This document shows positions 48,704 to 58,762 of a stretch of DNA of 64,000 nucleotides, in pieces; position 1 is the stretch's first letter, and each line of letters starts with the position of its first letter. Position numbers and translations under genes: made by a program. A model generated the notes under the pieces. The model was not told where the DNA came from, made no database searches, and worked only from the letters and a program-made list of their open reading frames with translations. Origin of the DNA: Streptomonospora alba (lineage in GTDB: Bacteria > Actinomycetota > Actinomycetes > Streptosporangiales > Streptosporangiaceae); NCBI RefSeq assembly GCF_000826685.1, contig NZ_JROO01000001.1:83372-147371 (forward strand), in the 5' to 3' direction.

Positions 48704-49531
48704 GTGAAATTCCTGCTGCGCCTGTCCGGCCCCGCGATCGCCCTCGGCGCGGTGCTGATCATCGTGACCGTCTCGCTCGACGTCGGGATCGGAGTGCTGT
48801 ACCTGCTCGGGGTCGCCCTGCTCGTGCTGGGACCGGCGGGGCAGTTCCTGCGCGGCCGCAACCAGCGCCCCGTCGAGGAGAGGGAGCCGCTGCTCGTCGG
48901 GGTGCCCGTGACCGGTCGCTGGCGAGGACTGAACTCCCCCGCCTCGAAGGTCCCCTCGCACACCCACGGCCTCGCCCAGACCTACGCCATCGACATCACC
49001 CACGTACCCGAGGGCGCGCCGCCGCGGGCGATGGACTGGCTGTGGCCGCAGATGCGCCGCCCGCAGAGCTTTCCGTCCTTCGGCCGCCCGGTGCTCGCTC
49101 CCGTCGACGGCGTCGTCGTCGAGACCTGCGGGGCGAGCCGGGACCATCTCACGCGCCTGTCCCCTGCCGGGCTGATCTACCTGCTCGTCGAGGGCGTCGT
49201 GCGCAGCCTCGGCGCGCCCCGACGCTTGCTGGGCAACTACGTGCTCCTGCGCGCGGAGACCGACGGGTCGATCGTCGCGGTGCTGGCGCACCTGCGCCGC
49301 GGCTCGCTCCGGGTGTCGCCCGGGGACCGGGTGACCGCCGGGCAGCAGCTCGCCGAGTGCGGGAACTCGGGGAACTCCTCGGACCCGCACGTGCACTTCC
49401 AGCTGATGGAGGGCACGGACATCACGACCGCCCGCGGCCTGCCGTTCGAGTGGGAGTACGCCGCCGACGGTGAGGCGCGGCGCGGCGTGCCGGCGAACGA
49501 GGAGCTGTTCGTCGCGGCCGATCCGCGCTAG
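48704..49531 (+). CDS. M23 family metallopeptidase with N-terminal membrane helices
   Basis: A 275-residue protein: two N-terminal hydrophobic helices (residues ~4-50), then an M23 (LytM-like) domain. The zinc/active motifs are HTHGLAQTYAID and PHVHFQL, with GNYVLLR and AGQQLAECGNSG between, as in the family. It probably cuts peptidoglycan cross-links or peptides at the cell surface, although the orientation of the helices is not clear. GTG 48704 has AAGGA 7 nt upstream. It is an island of an intact gene between remnants. Confidence 0.85.
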   Translation: MKFLLRLSGPAIALGAVLIIVTVSLDVGIGVLYLLGVALLVLGPAGQFLRGRNQRPVEEREPLLVGVPVTGRWRGLNSPASKVPSHTHGLAQTYAIDITHVPEGAPPRAMDWLWPQMRRPQSFPSFGRPVLAPVDGVVVETCGASRDHLTRLSPAGLIYLLVEGVVRSLGAPRRLLGNYVLLRAETDGSIVAVLAHLRRGSLRVSPGDRVTAGQQLAECGNSGNSSDPHVHFQLMEGTDITTARGLPFEWEYAADGEARRGVPANEELFVAADPR

Positions 49532-49532
49532 A

Positions 49533-49902
49533 GATTCCGGCGCGTCCACGATCTCGCGCAGCGCCGCGATGTACGCGTCGAACGCTGCCCGACCCTCCGA
49601 CGTGAGGGAGTACCACGTGCGGGGGCGGCGTAAAACTCTGGCCGGTCCCGATATCGGACAGGCTCCATCGCAGCGACGATGAAGGTGATGACGCGCTTGG
49701 GGCTGCGGTCCTCGTTCTGGCGCACGACGAATGCCTCGGCGAGGCGGTCCCGCTTAGTCGCGTCCGGCAGCGGATCGCTCATGTTCAGCCGAGCGAGCAG
49801 ATCATCGATCTCCCTGCCGGTCAGGCCGTTTTCGGTCTCCGCCAGAACGGCGGCGACCGACTTCAGAGTCCCGTAGGACCACGGCGGCTGCGGCTCGGCC
49901 AC
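49533..49902 (-). pseudogene. Chimeric remnant: TIGR02391-type N-terminal part joined to the end of a winged-helix regulator
   Basis: From ATG 49902 the frame reads WSYGTLKSVAAVLAETENGLTGREIDDLLARLNMSDPLP ... RVITFIVAAMEPVRYRDRPE, the N-terminal module of TIGR02391-type (Ymh-like) proteins. Near 49630 it breaks; in another frame bases ~49533-49625 read RPRTWYSLTSEGRAAFDAYIAALREIV, the end of a MarR/PadR-like winged-helix regulator. A deletion seems to have fused two genes. The open frame to 49528 gives no sensible product. Confidence 0.6.
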
Positions 49903-49961
49903 GTCAGATCACCACCTCGGCACGCAGCCTGGGAGGTCAACGGCACCGAGCCGTCAGTCCC

Positions 49962-51056
<1,095 letters not shown>

Positions 51057-51358
51057 GGGGCCCGAGTCTAGGCGCTCGCGGAGGGCGGACTCGCCGTCCG
51101 CGGCTGACGCGGACTTTTCGGTGACACGCGCGCCATCTTCGGATGAAACGCCCTGCGAGCTGGCCCGTTTCGGAGTAGTTTCATGTTGAACCGGTCACGT
51201 AGGCACGAGTGCATCCCATCGGGGCGCACCGTTCGGGAGGGGAACCCGGTTCGGCCGCTGGGGGCGGCGGACACGTCCGCGCCGGTGCGCCGCGGCGGGA
51301 GACGGGTGCGTGCGGGCCGCCGCTGCAGCACGCGAGGCACAGAGTGGGGGGACCGTTC

Positions 51359-52318
51359 GTGGTACACGGCCAGATGCGCGCCTTCGTCCACCGATACCCG
51401 GCGGTGCATTACGCCACCCGCCAGATCCGGATCCGGTTGCCCCAGCGTCTGGGCGGCCTGAACCCGGCGCAGGTCCCGCCGCGGGAGCGGCGATTCGAGC
51501 TGGCCCTGCCGCGCCGCGCCGGCTCGGGCGGCGCCGACCGCTCCTCGCTGACCATCACCGCGCCCGGCGACTACCGGGTAGCGCGGCGCCTGCACCAAGG
51601 GGGTCTTGCCTCCTACGAACCCGAGACGGTGGCCTGCTACCTCGCCGCCCTGGAGCACACCCGCCCCGGTGCGGTGCTGGACGTCGGAGCCAACATCGGC
51701 CTCTACGCCGCGCTCGCCGCCGCCCGCAGCCGCCGGCGGGTCTACGCCTTCGAGCCGGCGCCCCGTATCGCCGACACCGCCCAGGCCGTCTCCCGTGACA
51801 ACGGACTCGGCGTGGAGGTCGTCCGGCTCGCGCTGAGCAACCACAGCGGAACGGCGGCTCTGCGCATCTCCCCGGTCGCCGACACCGCCAACACGCTGAC
51901 TCCCGACACCAGAACCCAACTCGGCCGGGTGCTCGTGCGCGTGGAGACGCTCTCCCACTGGCGCGAGCGCGCCGGCGCGGCCCCCTCGATCGTCAAGATC
52001 GACACCGAGGGCACCGAGCCCGACGTCGTCGCCGGCGCCTTCGAGGTGCTGCGGCGCTTCCGCCCGTGGATCTTCTGCGAGGTACGCCCCGAGCACGGCG
52101 CCGAAGAGCGGCTGATGGCGCTGCTGGAGCCCTTCGGCTACTGCTGGTACCACCTCTGCGGCGAGCCGCCCTACCCGCTGCGCGCGGTCATCGTCGGCCG
52201 CGGGCCCGACCCGGGGCAGCGGATGTGGCTGTTCGCGCCCGAGCCGGTGCCCGAGCGGGTCTGGCACACCGCCCGCGACTGGTACCGCGCCTTGGGCACG
52301 CCCGCGCCCCAGGTCTGA
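51359..52318 (+). CDS. FkbM family methyltransferase
   Basis: A 319-residue SAM-dependent methyltransferase. Motif I is VLDVGANIGLYAALAAAR, followed by VYAFEPAP and the FkbM-type VKIDTEGTEPDVVAGAFEVL. FkbM enzymes O-methylate small molecules or sugars; the substrate is unknown. GTG 51359 follows a G-rich ribosome site; ATG 51374 is an alternative. The gene stands alone between ychF and rmuC. Confidence 0.85.
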   Translation: MVHGQMRAFVHRYPAVHYATRQIRIRLPQRLGGLNPAQVPPRERRFELALPRRAGSGGADRSSLTITAPGDYRVARRLHQGGLASYEPETVACYLAALEHTRPGAVLDVGANIGLYAALAAARSRRRVYAFEPAPRIADTAQAVSRDNGLGVEVVRLALSNHSGTAALRISPVADTANTLTPDTRTQLGRVLVRVETLSHWRERAGAAPSIVKIDTEGTEPDVVAGAFEVLRRFRPWIFCEVRPEHGAEERLMALLEPFGYCWYHLCGEPPYPLRAVIVGRGPDPGQRMWLFAPEPVPERVWHTARDWYRALGTPAPQV

Positions 52319-52447
52319 CACCGGTCGGCCGGCCGCACAGGGCCGCACAGGCACGCACCGGGGACGGCGGCGGCACGCCCTTTGCCTTCCTCTTGCCCGC
52401 GCGTGGCGCGCGGTGCCGGGGTGCGCGGGTTGAGACGATGGGCGGCT

Positions 52448-53905
52448 ATGGACGCCCTTGACTTGATCCTGGTGCTTCTGGTGGGAATCGCGATCGGTGC
52501 GGTGCTGGGGTGGATGCTGGCGCGGGGCCGGCTCGCCGAGGCGCGAGCACACGCCGGCGCGGCCGACGAGCGCGCCGCCTACATCGAGGACCGGCTCGGC
52601 GAGCGCTTCCGGTCGCTGTCGGCCGAGGCCCTGGACGAGACCAACCGCCGGTTCATGGAGATGGCCGAAGGGCGGCTGCGCGCCGTCGGCGCCGAGACCG
52701 GCAAGGACGTGGAGGAGCGCCGGGCGGCCGTCGAGCAGCTCGTGTCCCCGCTCAAGGACACGCTCAGCCGGGTGGAGACCCAGCTGCGCGAGGTGGACGC
52801 GGGACGCCGGGCCGCGCACGCCGAGCTGGCTCAGCAGGTCGACCAGGTGCGCCAGGGTTCGGAGCGGCTGCGCGATCAGACCCAGTCGCTGGTGAGCGCG
52901 CTGCGGCGGCCCGAGGCACGCGGGCGGTGGGGTGAACTGCAGCTGCGGCGGGTGGCCGAGCTGGCGGGGATGAGCTCCTATTGCGACTTCGACGAGCAGG
53001 CCGGCGCGAACACCGACAACGGCCGGTTGCGGCCGGACATGGTGGTGCGGCTCGCAGGCGGGAAGAACATCGTCGTGGACTCCAAGGTGTCGCTGGCCGC
53101 CTACCTGGAGGCGGTCGAGACCGACGACGCCGACACGCGCGCCGAGCGCCTGCGCGCGCACAGCAAGCAGCTGCGCTCCCACGTCGACCAGCTCTCGGCC
53201 AAGTCCTACTGGGCGGCGTTCACCCCCGCCCCGGAGTTCGTGGTGCTGTTCGTGCCGGGTGAGGCGTTCCTTGCGCCGGCTCTGGAGCACGACCCCCAGC
53301 TGCTGGAGCACGCGATGGGCCGCAAAGTGCACATCGCCACGCCCACCACGCTGATCTCGCTGCTGCGCACCGCGCAGTACGCATGGCAGCAGGAGGCCCT
53401 GAGCGAGAACGCGCGGGCTGTCTTCGACCTGGGCAAGCAGCTGTACTCGCGGCTGTCGACGCTCGGCGGGCACATGGAAGGACTGGGCAAGGCGCTCTCG
53501 CGCACCGTCACGGCCTACAACCAGACGGTGGGCTCGCTGGAAAGCCGCGTGCTGGTGACGGCGCGCAGGTTCGAGGAACTGGGACTGGTCGAGGGCGATC
53601 TCGGGCGGCCGGGCGGCGTCGAGGAGCAGGCGCGGCCGCTCGCCTCGGCGGAACTGGCGGGTGAGGACCGCGGGCACGGGGAAGACACCGAGTGGGGCGC
53701 AGACTCCGAGCACGGAACCCCCTCCCCCGATCCCCGCGTCGAAATCTACGGATCGCCGTTCGAGGCGGCTGCCGTGAACGGTGACGGCTCCGCTGAGGCG
53801 GCCGTGGGCACGGACGGCGGCTCGGAGGAGCCCACCGACGCGCACCGGGACGGGGACACGGCGCGGGAGGAAGAGACAAACTTTTCACCGGGAGTGACAT
53901 ACTGA
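52448..53905 (+). CDS. rmuC: DNA recombination protein RmuC
   Basis: A 485-residue protein: N-terminal membrane helix (LILVLLVGIAIGAVLGWMLA), a long coiled coil (~25-145), and the RmuC nuclease-like core (RGRWGELQLRRVAELAGM ... VVDSKVSLAAYLEA ... FVVLFVPGEAFLAPAL). RmuC limits inversions between short repeats. The last ~110 residues are an acidic disordered extension. ATG 52448 is supported by the hydrophobic start. Confidence 0.92.
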   Translation: MDALDLILVLLVGIAIGAVLGWMLARGRLAEARAHAGAADERAAYIEDRLGERFRSLSAEALDETNRRFMEMAEGRLRAVGAETGKDVEERRAAVEQLVSPLKDTLSRVETQLREVDAGRRAAHAELAQQVDQVRQGSERLRDQTQSLVSALRRPEARGRWGELQLRRVAELAGMSSYCDFDEQAGANTDNGRLRPDMVVRLAGGKNIVVDSKVSLAAYLEAVETDDADTRAERLRAHSKQLRSHVDQLSAKSYWAAFTPAPEFVVLFVPGEAFLAPALEHDPQLLEHAMGRKVHIATPTTLISLLRTAQYAWQQEALSENARAVFDLGKQLYSRLSTLGGHMEGLGKALSRTVTAYNQTVGSLESRVLVTARRFEELGLVEGDLGRPGGVEEQARPLASAELAGEDRGHGEDTEWGADSEHGTPSPDPRVEIYGSPFEAAAVNGDGSAEAAVGTDGGSEEPTDAHRDGDTAREEETNFSPGVTY

Positions 53906-53937
53906 TCACTGTGGGTCGCACTAGGGAGCGTGCCGAC

Positions 53938-54492
53938 ATGGCAACGCGCAAGCCGCAGCGCATGGACGCAGCGCCGTTCTCCGTGCAGAGCGCGCCCAGC
54001 CGCACCACCCTTCGCACCGAGCCCGAGGGCCCTGCGGGCGGGGGTGCGGCCAGGGGCGTCCGCCTCACCGGGCGCGGCGGCATCCTGCTGATCACCGCCG
54101 TAAGCCTGGTCTGCGCACTGATCGGCCACCTGGCCGGGTCGCCCCTGGTCGGCGGGATCGGGTTCACGGCCGCCTGCGTGGCGGCGGCGCTGCTGGTACG
54201 CCCCACCGACCTGCTGTCGCTGACCGTAAGCCCGCCGCTGGCCTACTTCGTCGCCGCGCTCCTGGCCGAGGTCGCGGTGACTCTGGGCCAGGAGGGGTTC
54301 TCCCGCGCGGTCGCCATCGGCATGGCCACCCGCCTGGCCGACGTCGCCCCGTCGCTGTTCCTGGGCACGGCGCTGGTCCTGGTGATCGCGGTCTTCCGCG
54401 GACTGCCCGGCAACATCCGCGACTTCAGCGACGAGGTCAACGGCCGCAGCCCTCGGTCCGCGACGCCGGACAAGCCGCACCGCAAGCAGTAG
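53938..54492 (+). CDS. DUF6542 membrane protein
   Basis: A 184-residue protein: disordered N terminus, then four hydrophobic helices (GGILLITAVSLVCALIGHLAG onwards) typical of the DUF6542 region. A related gene lies near xseA/ispH/ychF in mycobacteria (Rv1111c, by recollection). ATG 53938 has GGGAG about 9 nt upstream; GTG 53911 is weaker. Function unknown. Confidence 0.75.
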   Translation: MATRKPQRMDAAPFSVQSAPSRTTLRTEPEGPAGGGAARGVRLTGRGGILLITAVSLVCALIGHLAGSPLVGGIGFTAACVAAALLVRPTDLLSLTVSPPLAYFVAALLAEVAVTLGQEGFSRAVAIGMATRLADVAPSLFLGTALVLVIAVFRGLPGNIRDFSDEVNGRSPRSATPDKPHRKQ

Positions 54493-54579
54493 CGGGGGCG
54501 GACTCCCCCTCGACCTCGTAGCCGCCGTCGCGGCACGCCGCCGCCACCCACGGCGGTGACAGGATCGCCGCGGTTCGGA

Positions 54580-54915
54580 TCAGAAGGGCGCGTCTTCCTG
54601 AGAGTCGCCGCCCTGGCCGCGCTCCTCCATCGCCACGGCGAGCTTGGCGCGGGCGCCTTCGAGCCACTGCTCACAGGTGGCGGCGAGGCTCTCGCCGCGC
54701 TCCCACAGGGCAAGCGACTCCTTCAACGTCAGGCCGCCGGCTTCGAGCTTGCGGACGACGGCGTCGAGTTCGTCGCGCGCCTCCTCGTAGCTCATCTCGG
54801 CCTCGGCGCCCTCGGACGCGGCGCCGGTGTCGGCGTTGCGGCTCTCCTGCGCCTTGCCGTTCGCGGCGTCGCCGTTGCCGGCGGCGCCCTTCTCGGTGCT
54901 GTCCTTGGCGGCCAC
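54580..54915 (-). CDS. xseB: Exodeoxyribonuclease VII small subunit
   Basis: A 111-residue protein. The XseB core is MSYEEARDELDAVVRKLEAGGLTLKESLALWERGESLAATCEQWLEGARAKL, a two-helix unit that binds XseA. The N-terminal ~40 residues and the C-terminal tail are variable extensions. It follows xseA by 12 bases and forms an operon with it; the enzyme degrades single-stranded DNA. Confidence 0.95.
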   Translation of the reverse strand: MAAKDSTEKGAAGNGDAANGKAQESRNADTGAASEGAEAEMSYEEARDELDAVVRKLEAGGLTLKESLALWERGESLAATCEQWLEGARAKLAVAMEERGQGGDSQEDAPF

Positions 54916-54927
54916 TGCGCTGTCCTC

Positions 54928-56154
54928 CTACTCGTCGCCGTCGCCGGAATCGGTGCCGTCGACGGTCGTGGTGATGCTGTCCTCGGCGAAGCGCACCCGC
55001 AGCGGATCGCCGCGCTCGACCTCGTCGGCCGAGCGCACCACGGCTCCGTCCGCCCGCTGCACGATCGCGTAACCGCGCGCCAGAGTGGTGGCGGGTGAGA
55101 GCGCGTGCAGCCGGGCGCGGGTGTGGGAGAGGTCGTCGCCGGCGCGGTCCAGCGCCACGCTCATGCACCGCCGCGCTCGATCGCGCAGCCCGGTGACCTG
55201 CTCGGTCAACCGATCCATCTCACGCATCGGACTGGCGAGCACCGGACGCGAACGCATACCGGCCAACCACGACCGCTCGCGCTCGACGCCGCCGACAAGC
55301 ACGCGCCTGCCGCGGTCGCGCAGCTGCCGGACGAGCTGGAGCTGCTCGCCGACATCGGGGATCGTCTTCTTGGCGGCGTCGGTGGGTGTGGAGGCGCGGA
55401 CGTCGGCGACCAGGTCGAGCAGCGGGCTGTCCTGCTCGTGCCCGATGGCGCTGACCACCGGCGTGCGTGTCGCGGCGACGGCGCGCATCAGCGCTTCGTC
55501 GGAGAAGGGCAGCAGGTCCTCCAAGGACCCGCCGCCGCGCGCGACGATGATCACGTCGACGTCGGGGTGGGCGTCGAGCTCCTTGAGCGCGTTGAGTACC
55601 TCGCCCACGGCACGGTCGCCCTGGACGGCGACCTCGCGGACCTCGAAGCGGACGGCGGGCCAGCGGCGGCGGCCGTTCTCCAGGACGTCGCGCTCGGCCG
55701 CCGACTGGCGCCCGCAGACCAGCCCGACCGTGCCCGGCAGGAACGGCAGCGAGCGCTTGCGGTTGTCGGCGAACAGGCCCTCGGAGGCCAGTGTCGCCCG
55801 CAGGCGCTCCAGCCGGGCCAGCAGCTCGCCGAGCCCGACGTGGCGGACCTCCAGCGCGAGCAGTGAGAACGTGCCGCGGGCGACGTAGAAGTCGGGCTTG
55901 GCGTGCACGACGAGCCTGGCGCCGGCCTCGGGGACCGGCGCGACCGCCTCCAGCACCCGCACCGGGCACACCACGCGCGCCGAGACGTTGGCCACGGGGT
56001 CGCGCAGGGTCATGAAGACGGTGCCGCCCCGGCGGCTCATCTCGGCGACCTGTCCCTCGACCCAGATCTTGCCCAGCCGTCCGATCCACCCGCCGACCGC
56101 CTGCATCACGACGCGGACGGGCTGCGGGGACTCGGCCGAGCTCTCCATACCCAT
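54928..56154 (-). CDS. xseA: Exodeoxyribonuclease VII large subunit
   Basis: A 408-residue catalytic subunit. It has an N-terminal OB fold ([24 protein letters not shown]), the catalytic domain with [24 protein letters not shown] and [21 protein letters not shown], and a long coiled coil. A TAGGCT box (56162-56167) ends 7 nt before ATG 56154, so it may be leaderless. The promoter marks the left edge of the accessory insert. Confidence 0.95.
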   Translation of the reverse strand: MGMESSAESPQPVRVVMQAVGGWIGRLGKIWVEGQVAEMSRRGGTVFMTLRDPVANVSARVVCPVRVLEAVAPVPEAGARLVVHAKPDFYVARGTFSLLALEVRHVGLGELLARLERLRATLASEGLFADNRKRSLPFLPGTVGLVCGRQSAAERDVLENGRRRWPAVRFEVREVAVQGDRAVGEVLNALKELDAHPDVDVIIVARGGGSLEDLLPFSDEALMRAVAATRTPVVSAIGHEQDSPLLDLVADVRASTPTDAAKKTIPDVGEQLQLVRQLRDRGRRVLVGGVERERSWLAGMRSRPVLASPMREMDRLTEQVTGLRDRARRCMSVALDRAGDDLSHTRARLHALSPATTLARGYAIVQRADGAVVRSADEVERGDPLRVRFAEDSITTTVDGTDSGDGDE

Positions 56155-56589
56155 GGCTGCGAGCCTAGAGCAGCCCACCGACAGAACACGTTCCCGGGCA
56201 CGGCGCGCTGCTTGTCACCGAACCGCGGTTCAAGGAACCGGTGCTTGACGCCTCATCAGCCGGAACCGTTCTCGAACCTGGTGGATGTGGGGCGGGACTT
56301 GCGGTGCGAGCGGGCTCTCTCGATAAGCAGGCTCCCGTCCGTGACGGCTTCCAGCCGTGCCGGACAGGTCGTCCCGCGAGTCTGCGGGCGGGACGACGAC
56401 CGCCGGGGTATAGCCGGGTCCCTCACGTGAGAACCGGAACGAAGTGAATATGGGCACCGTGCGAGGTCTGCCCGCACCCATCGCCGTATCCGACGGCGGG
56501 CGGGCAGGCGCGCCGCCCGCTGTCGGGCTCGCACAACTCCAGCCGCCACATCCGCGATGTTCCGGGACGCCGACGCTGACGGCCCGGAG
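56155..56589. other. Gene-free, hairpin-rich stretch, possibly an insertion-sequence remnant
   Basis: Inverted repeats include a two-part hairpin at ~56337-56366 (GTCCG...ACGGC-TTCCA-GCCGT...CGGAC) and a 9-bp stem at ~56369-56398 (GTCGTCCCG). The plus-strand text at 56280-56340 faintly resembles the end of an actinobacterial TnpB gene and its downstream RNA. Frames here are not otherwise convincing. Confidence 0.35.
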
Positions 56590-57011
56590 TCACGGCGCCC
56601 CGTCCCCGACGTCCTCGATCACGCCCTCGTCGGCGCGCCGCGGACGCAGTGAGAGCAGGAAGGCCGCCGGGTCACCCCCCCTGTTCTCGTCGGCGACGAG
56701 CTTGCCGGCGGGTGCGTTCTGCAGGCCGAGGAAGAGGAACTCCCTGGCCCGAGTGGTCGCACTGCTCGGCACGTACTCGATGGAGCACCCCGGGTGGGCG
56801 AGCATCACGAGCTCCTCCTTGAGGCTGTAGCCCGGAACCGTCGTGATCTGTGGGGACCGCGTCCCGGGCCGCCGGAATCGGGCACCAGCCCCTCGGATCC
56901 GGCCGGGTAGGCAATGGTGAGGATGGCCATGGGGAGTTTCATTGCGAATGCCACGAGGATGAGCACGATACCCAGGTTCACGCGGCGCCGATCGATCTCG
57001 ATATTAGCCAT
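56590..57011 (-). pseudogene. Frameshifted small membrane/exported protein gene
   Basis: From ATG 57011 (GAGG four bases upstream) the frame reads MANIEIDRRRVNLGIVLILV, a membrane helix, and goes off frame near 56865. The continuation in another frame (PGTRSPQITTVPGYSLKEELVMLAHPG ... ADEGVIEDVGDGAP) ends at TGA 56590. Together they make a plausible ~140-residue protein. I do not recognise it. It lies just downstream of the YcaO remnant on the same strand and has similar base composition. Confidence 0.55.
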
Positions 57012-57093
57012 GTGACCTCAGATGCGATTCATTCGTCAAGGTGTATGCGACGTGCCCTGCGACAACGGACGGCGAAGCCGGGGAATTGCGTGC

Positions 57094-57790
57094 TTACGGA
57101 TAGGGCAGCGGATCCGTCGGCATGTCCTCATAGGTCCAGGGCCGATCGATCAGACCGAGCTTCTGCGGAACTTCACTGTACCGGCGGTGCCCCAGTTGCG
57201 GATTGTCGGGCGGGAATGCCGGAGCGAGTTCCGGAACTGATGAGGTTCTTCCCGCGATGCCAAACCAGCCGCGTGTCCTCGGTCCAGCGCTGGAAGAGGA
57301 ATCCCGGGGTCGACAACTGGGCCTCGGTGTAGGAGTCGTACTGATCGGGTCCGACGAAGTCGACGCCGGCTGATCGCATCTCGGCGGCGGTCGCCGTCGT
57401 CCGGTCCTCGGATCCTCTGACCTGAAGCGACGAGAACGACCCGAGCATCCGCTCGACCGCCTCACCGAGCGAAGAGGCGACCGAGCCGGAGAGGAGCAGT
57501 CCCTTGCCCCCGCCGTAGATGTCACGATCCAGTCCCGCCGAGACTCCGGGCATGCCGAGCATCCGCCGCAGCTGATGATCGAGGGACATGGGGGTGGCGG
57601 AGCCCTGGTAGCCATCGGGTCCCACGCTGGACCGGAATGAGGTCAGGACGTTTCGGATGGCACCGAAAGGACTGTAGACGGTGAGCAGCTCATCGAGGCC
57701 GCGGGCACCGTCACCAGAGTTGAGGGGAGGCGCCCAGGGGATTCGATGATCGATGACGCATTCACGCAGGTTGTGGTCCTCGCGGCAGCG
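57094..57790 (-). pseudogene. Decayed YcaO-domain cyclodehydratase (RiPP/TOMM type)
   Basis: One frame reads YSPFGAIRNVLTSF, then DIYGGGKGLLLSGSVASSLGEAVERMLG, the YcaO ATP-binding signature (GKGxxxxxAxxSxxxEAxER), then FVGPDQYDSY and RWTEDTRLVWHRGKNLISSG. At about 57230-57250 it jumps to another frame that reads AFPPDNPQLGHRRYSEVPQKLGLIDRPWTYEDM and ends in DPLPYP, the PxPxP C terminus of YcaO enzymes. About 150-200 residues between are missing, and no start codon is evident. YcaO enzymes make azolines in peptides; this one cannot be functional. Confidence 0.75.
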
Positions 57791-57835
57791 CGGGCGCGCC
57801 TTGCGCCGTCTGCTCTCCTGTGCCAGCGTCGCGCG

Positions 57836-58762
57836 ATGATGTCGAGAGACACACCCGCCGGTGAGCTTCGTTCCATACGCAAGGTCTACGGCACCGTCAC
57901 TGCGGTCGACGAGGTGTCCTTGCACGTCTACCCGGGGGAAGTGCTCGTCGTCGTGGGGCCGAACGGTTCAGGCAAGACCACGTCGATGGAAATCCTCTCG
58001 GGGCTGCGGAGCCCGGACAGCGGAGAGGCACGGATCTCCGGCGACATCGTCTCCGGCACTTTCGACGCCCGACTCCGCACCGGAGTCCAGCTCCAGGACT
58101 CCCGACTCCCCGGGGGTCTGAAGGTGCGCGAGGCCATCCACGCGAAGTCGGCCCTGTACGTCGATCCGGGACCGATCGATGTCATCGTCGACAGCATGGG
58201 GCTGCGCAGCTATCTGGGCACATCGGTGGACAAGCTCTCCGGTGGTTTGCAGCGTCGACTCGATGTCGCCGTCGCCTGCATCGGCCGACCCAGTCTGCTG
58301 ATCCTCGACGAACCCACGAGCGGAATCGATCCCGACGCTCGCGGCGACATGTGGCACTTCTTCCGCGAAGTGTGCAGCGCCGGCACGGCCATCATCACCT
58401 CCACACACGACCTGTCGGAGGTCGAGGCCTTCGCCGATCGCATGATCGTCATGACGCAGGGACGCGTGGAGGCCGAGGGGACGGTCTCCGAGATCCTCGC
58501 CGGCGCCGGCGGTACCTGGCGGCTCCGCGTGAGCCGACCGGACGAGGAGGTCCGTCGCATGCTCACGGACTCCGAGCTCGAGACGCGAGAGAGGGCCTCG
58601 ACAGTGACCGTGTTCGGCGAGCGAGAGCAGATCACCGCGATCGCCGATCGCCTCGAATCCATGAAGCACAGCGGCGAGGGCCGATATCGCGATCTACTCA
58701 AGGGAGCGATCCGGCTCGAGGACGTCTTCACATCGATGACGGAAAGCGGACATGACGGCTGA
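57836..58762 (+). CDS. ABC exporter ATP-binding protein (DrrA-like)
   Basis: A 308-residue ATPase: Walker A GPNGSGKTT (about 43-51), signature LSGGLQRRLDVA, Walker B LLILDEPTSGIDP and the H-loop THDLSEVEAFA. The C-terminal tail ends LEDVFTSMTESG, typical of the DrrA/NatA-type exporters. It overlaps the permease gene by 11 bp. Lying divergent from a YcaO remnant, it may have exported the peptide product or given immunity. GC is lower than in neighbouring core genes. Confidence 0.9.
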   Translation: MMSRDTPAGELRSIRKVYGTVTAVDEVSLHVYPGEVLVVVGPNGSGKTTSMEILSGLRSPDSGEARISGDIVSGTFDARLRTGVQLQDSRLPGGLKVREAIHAKSALYVDPGPIDVIVDSMGLRSYLGTSVDKLSGGLQRRLDVAVACIGRPSLLILDEPTSGIDPDARGDMWHFFREVCSAGTAIITSTHDLSEVEAFADRMIVMTQGRVEAEGTVSEILAGAGGTWRLRVSRPDEEVRRMLTDSELETRERASTVTVFGEREQITAIADRLESMKHSGEGRYRDLLKGAIRLEDVFTSMTESGHDG

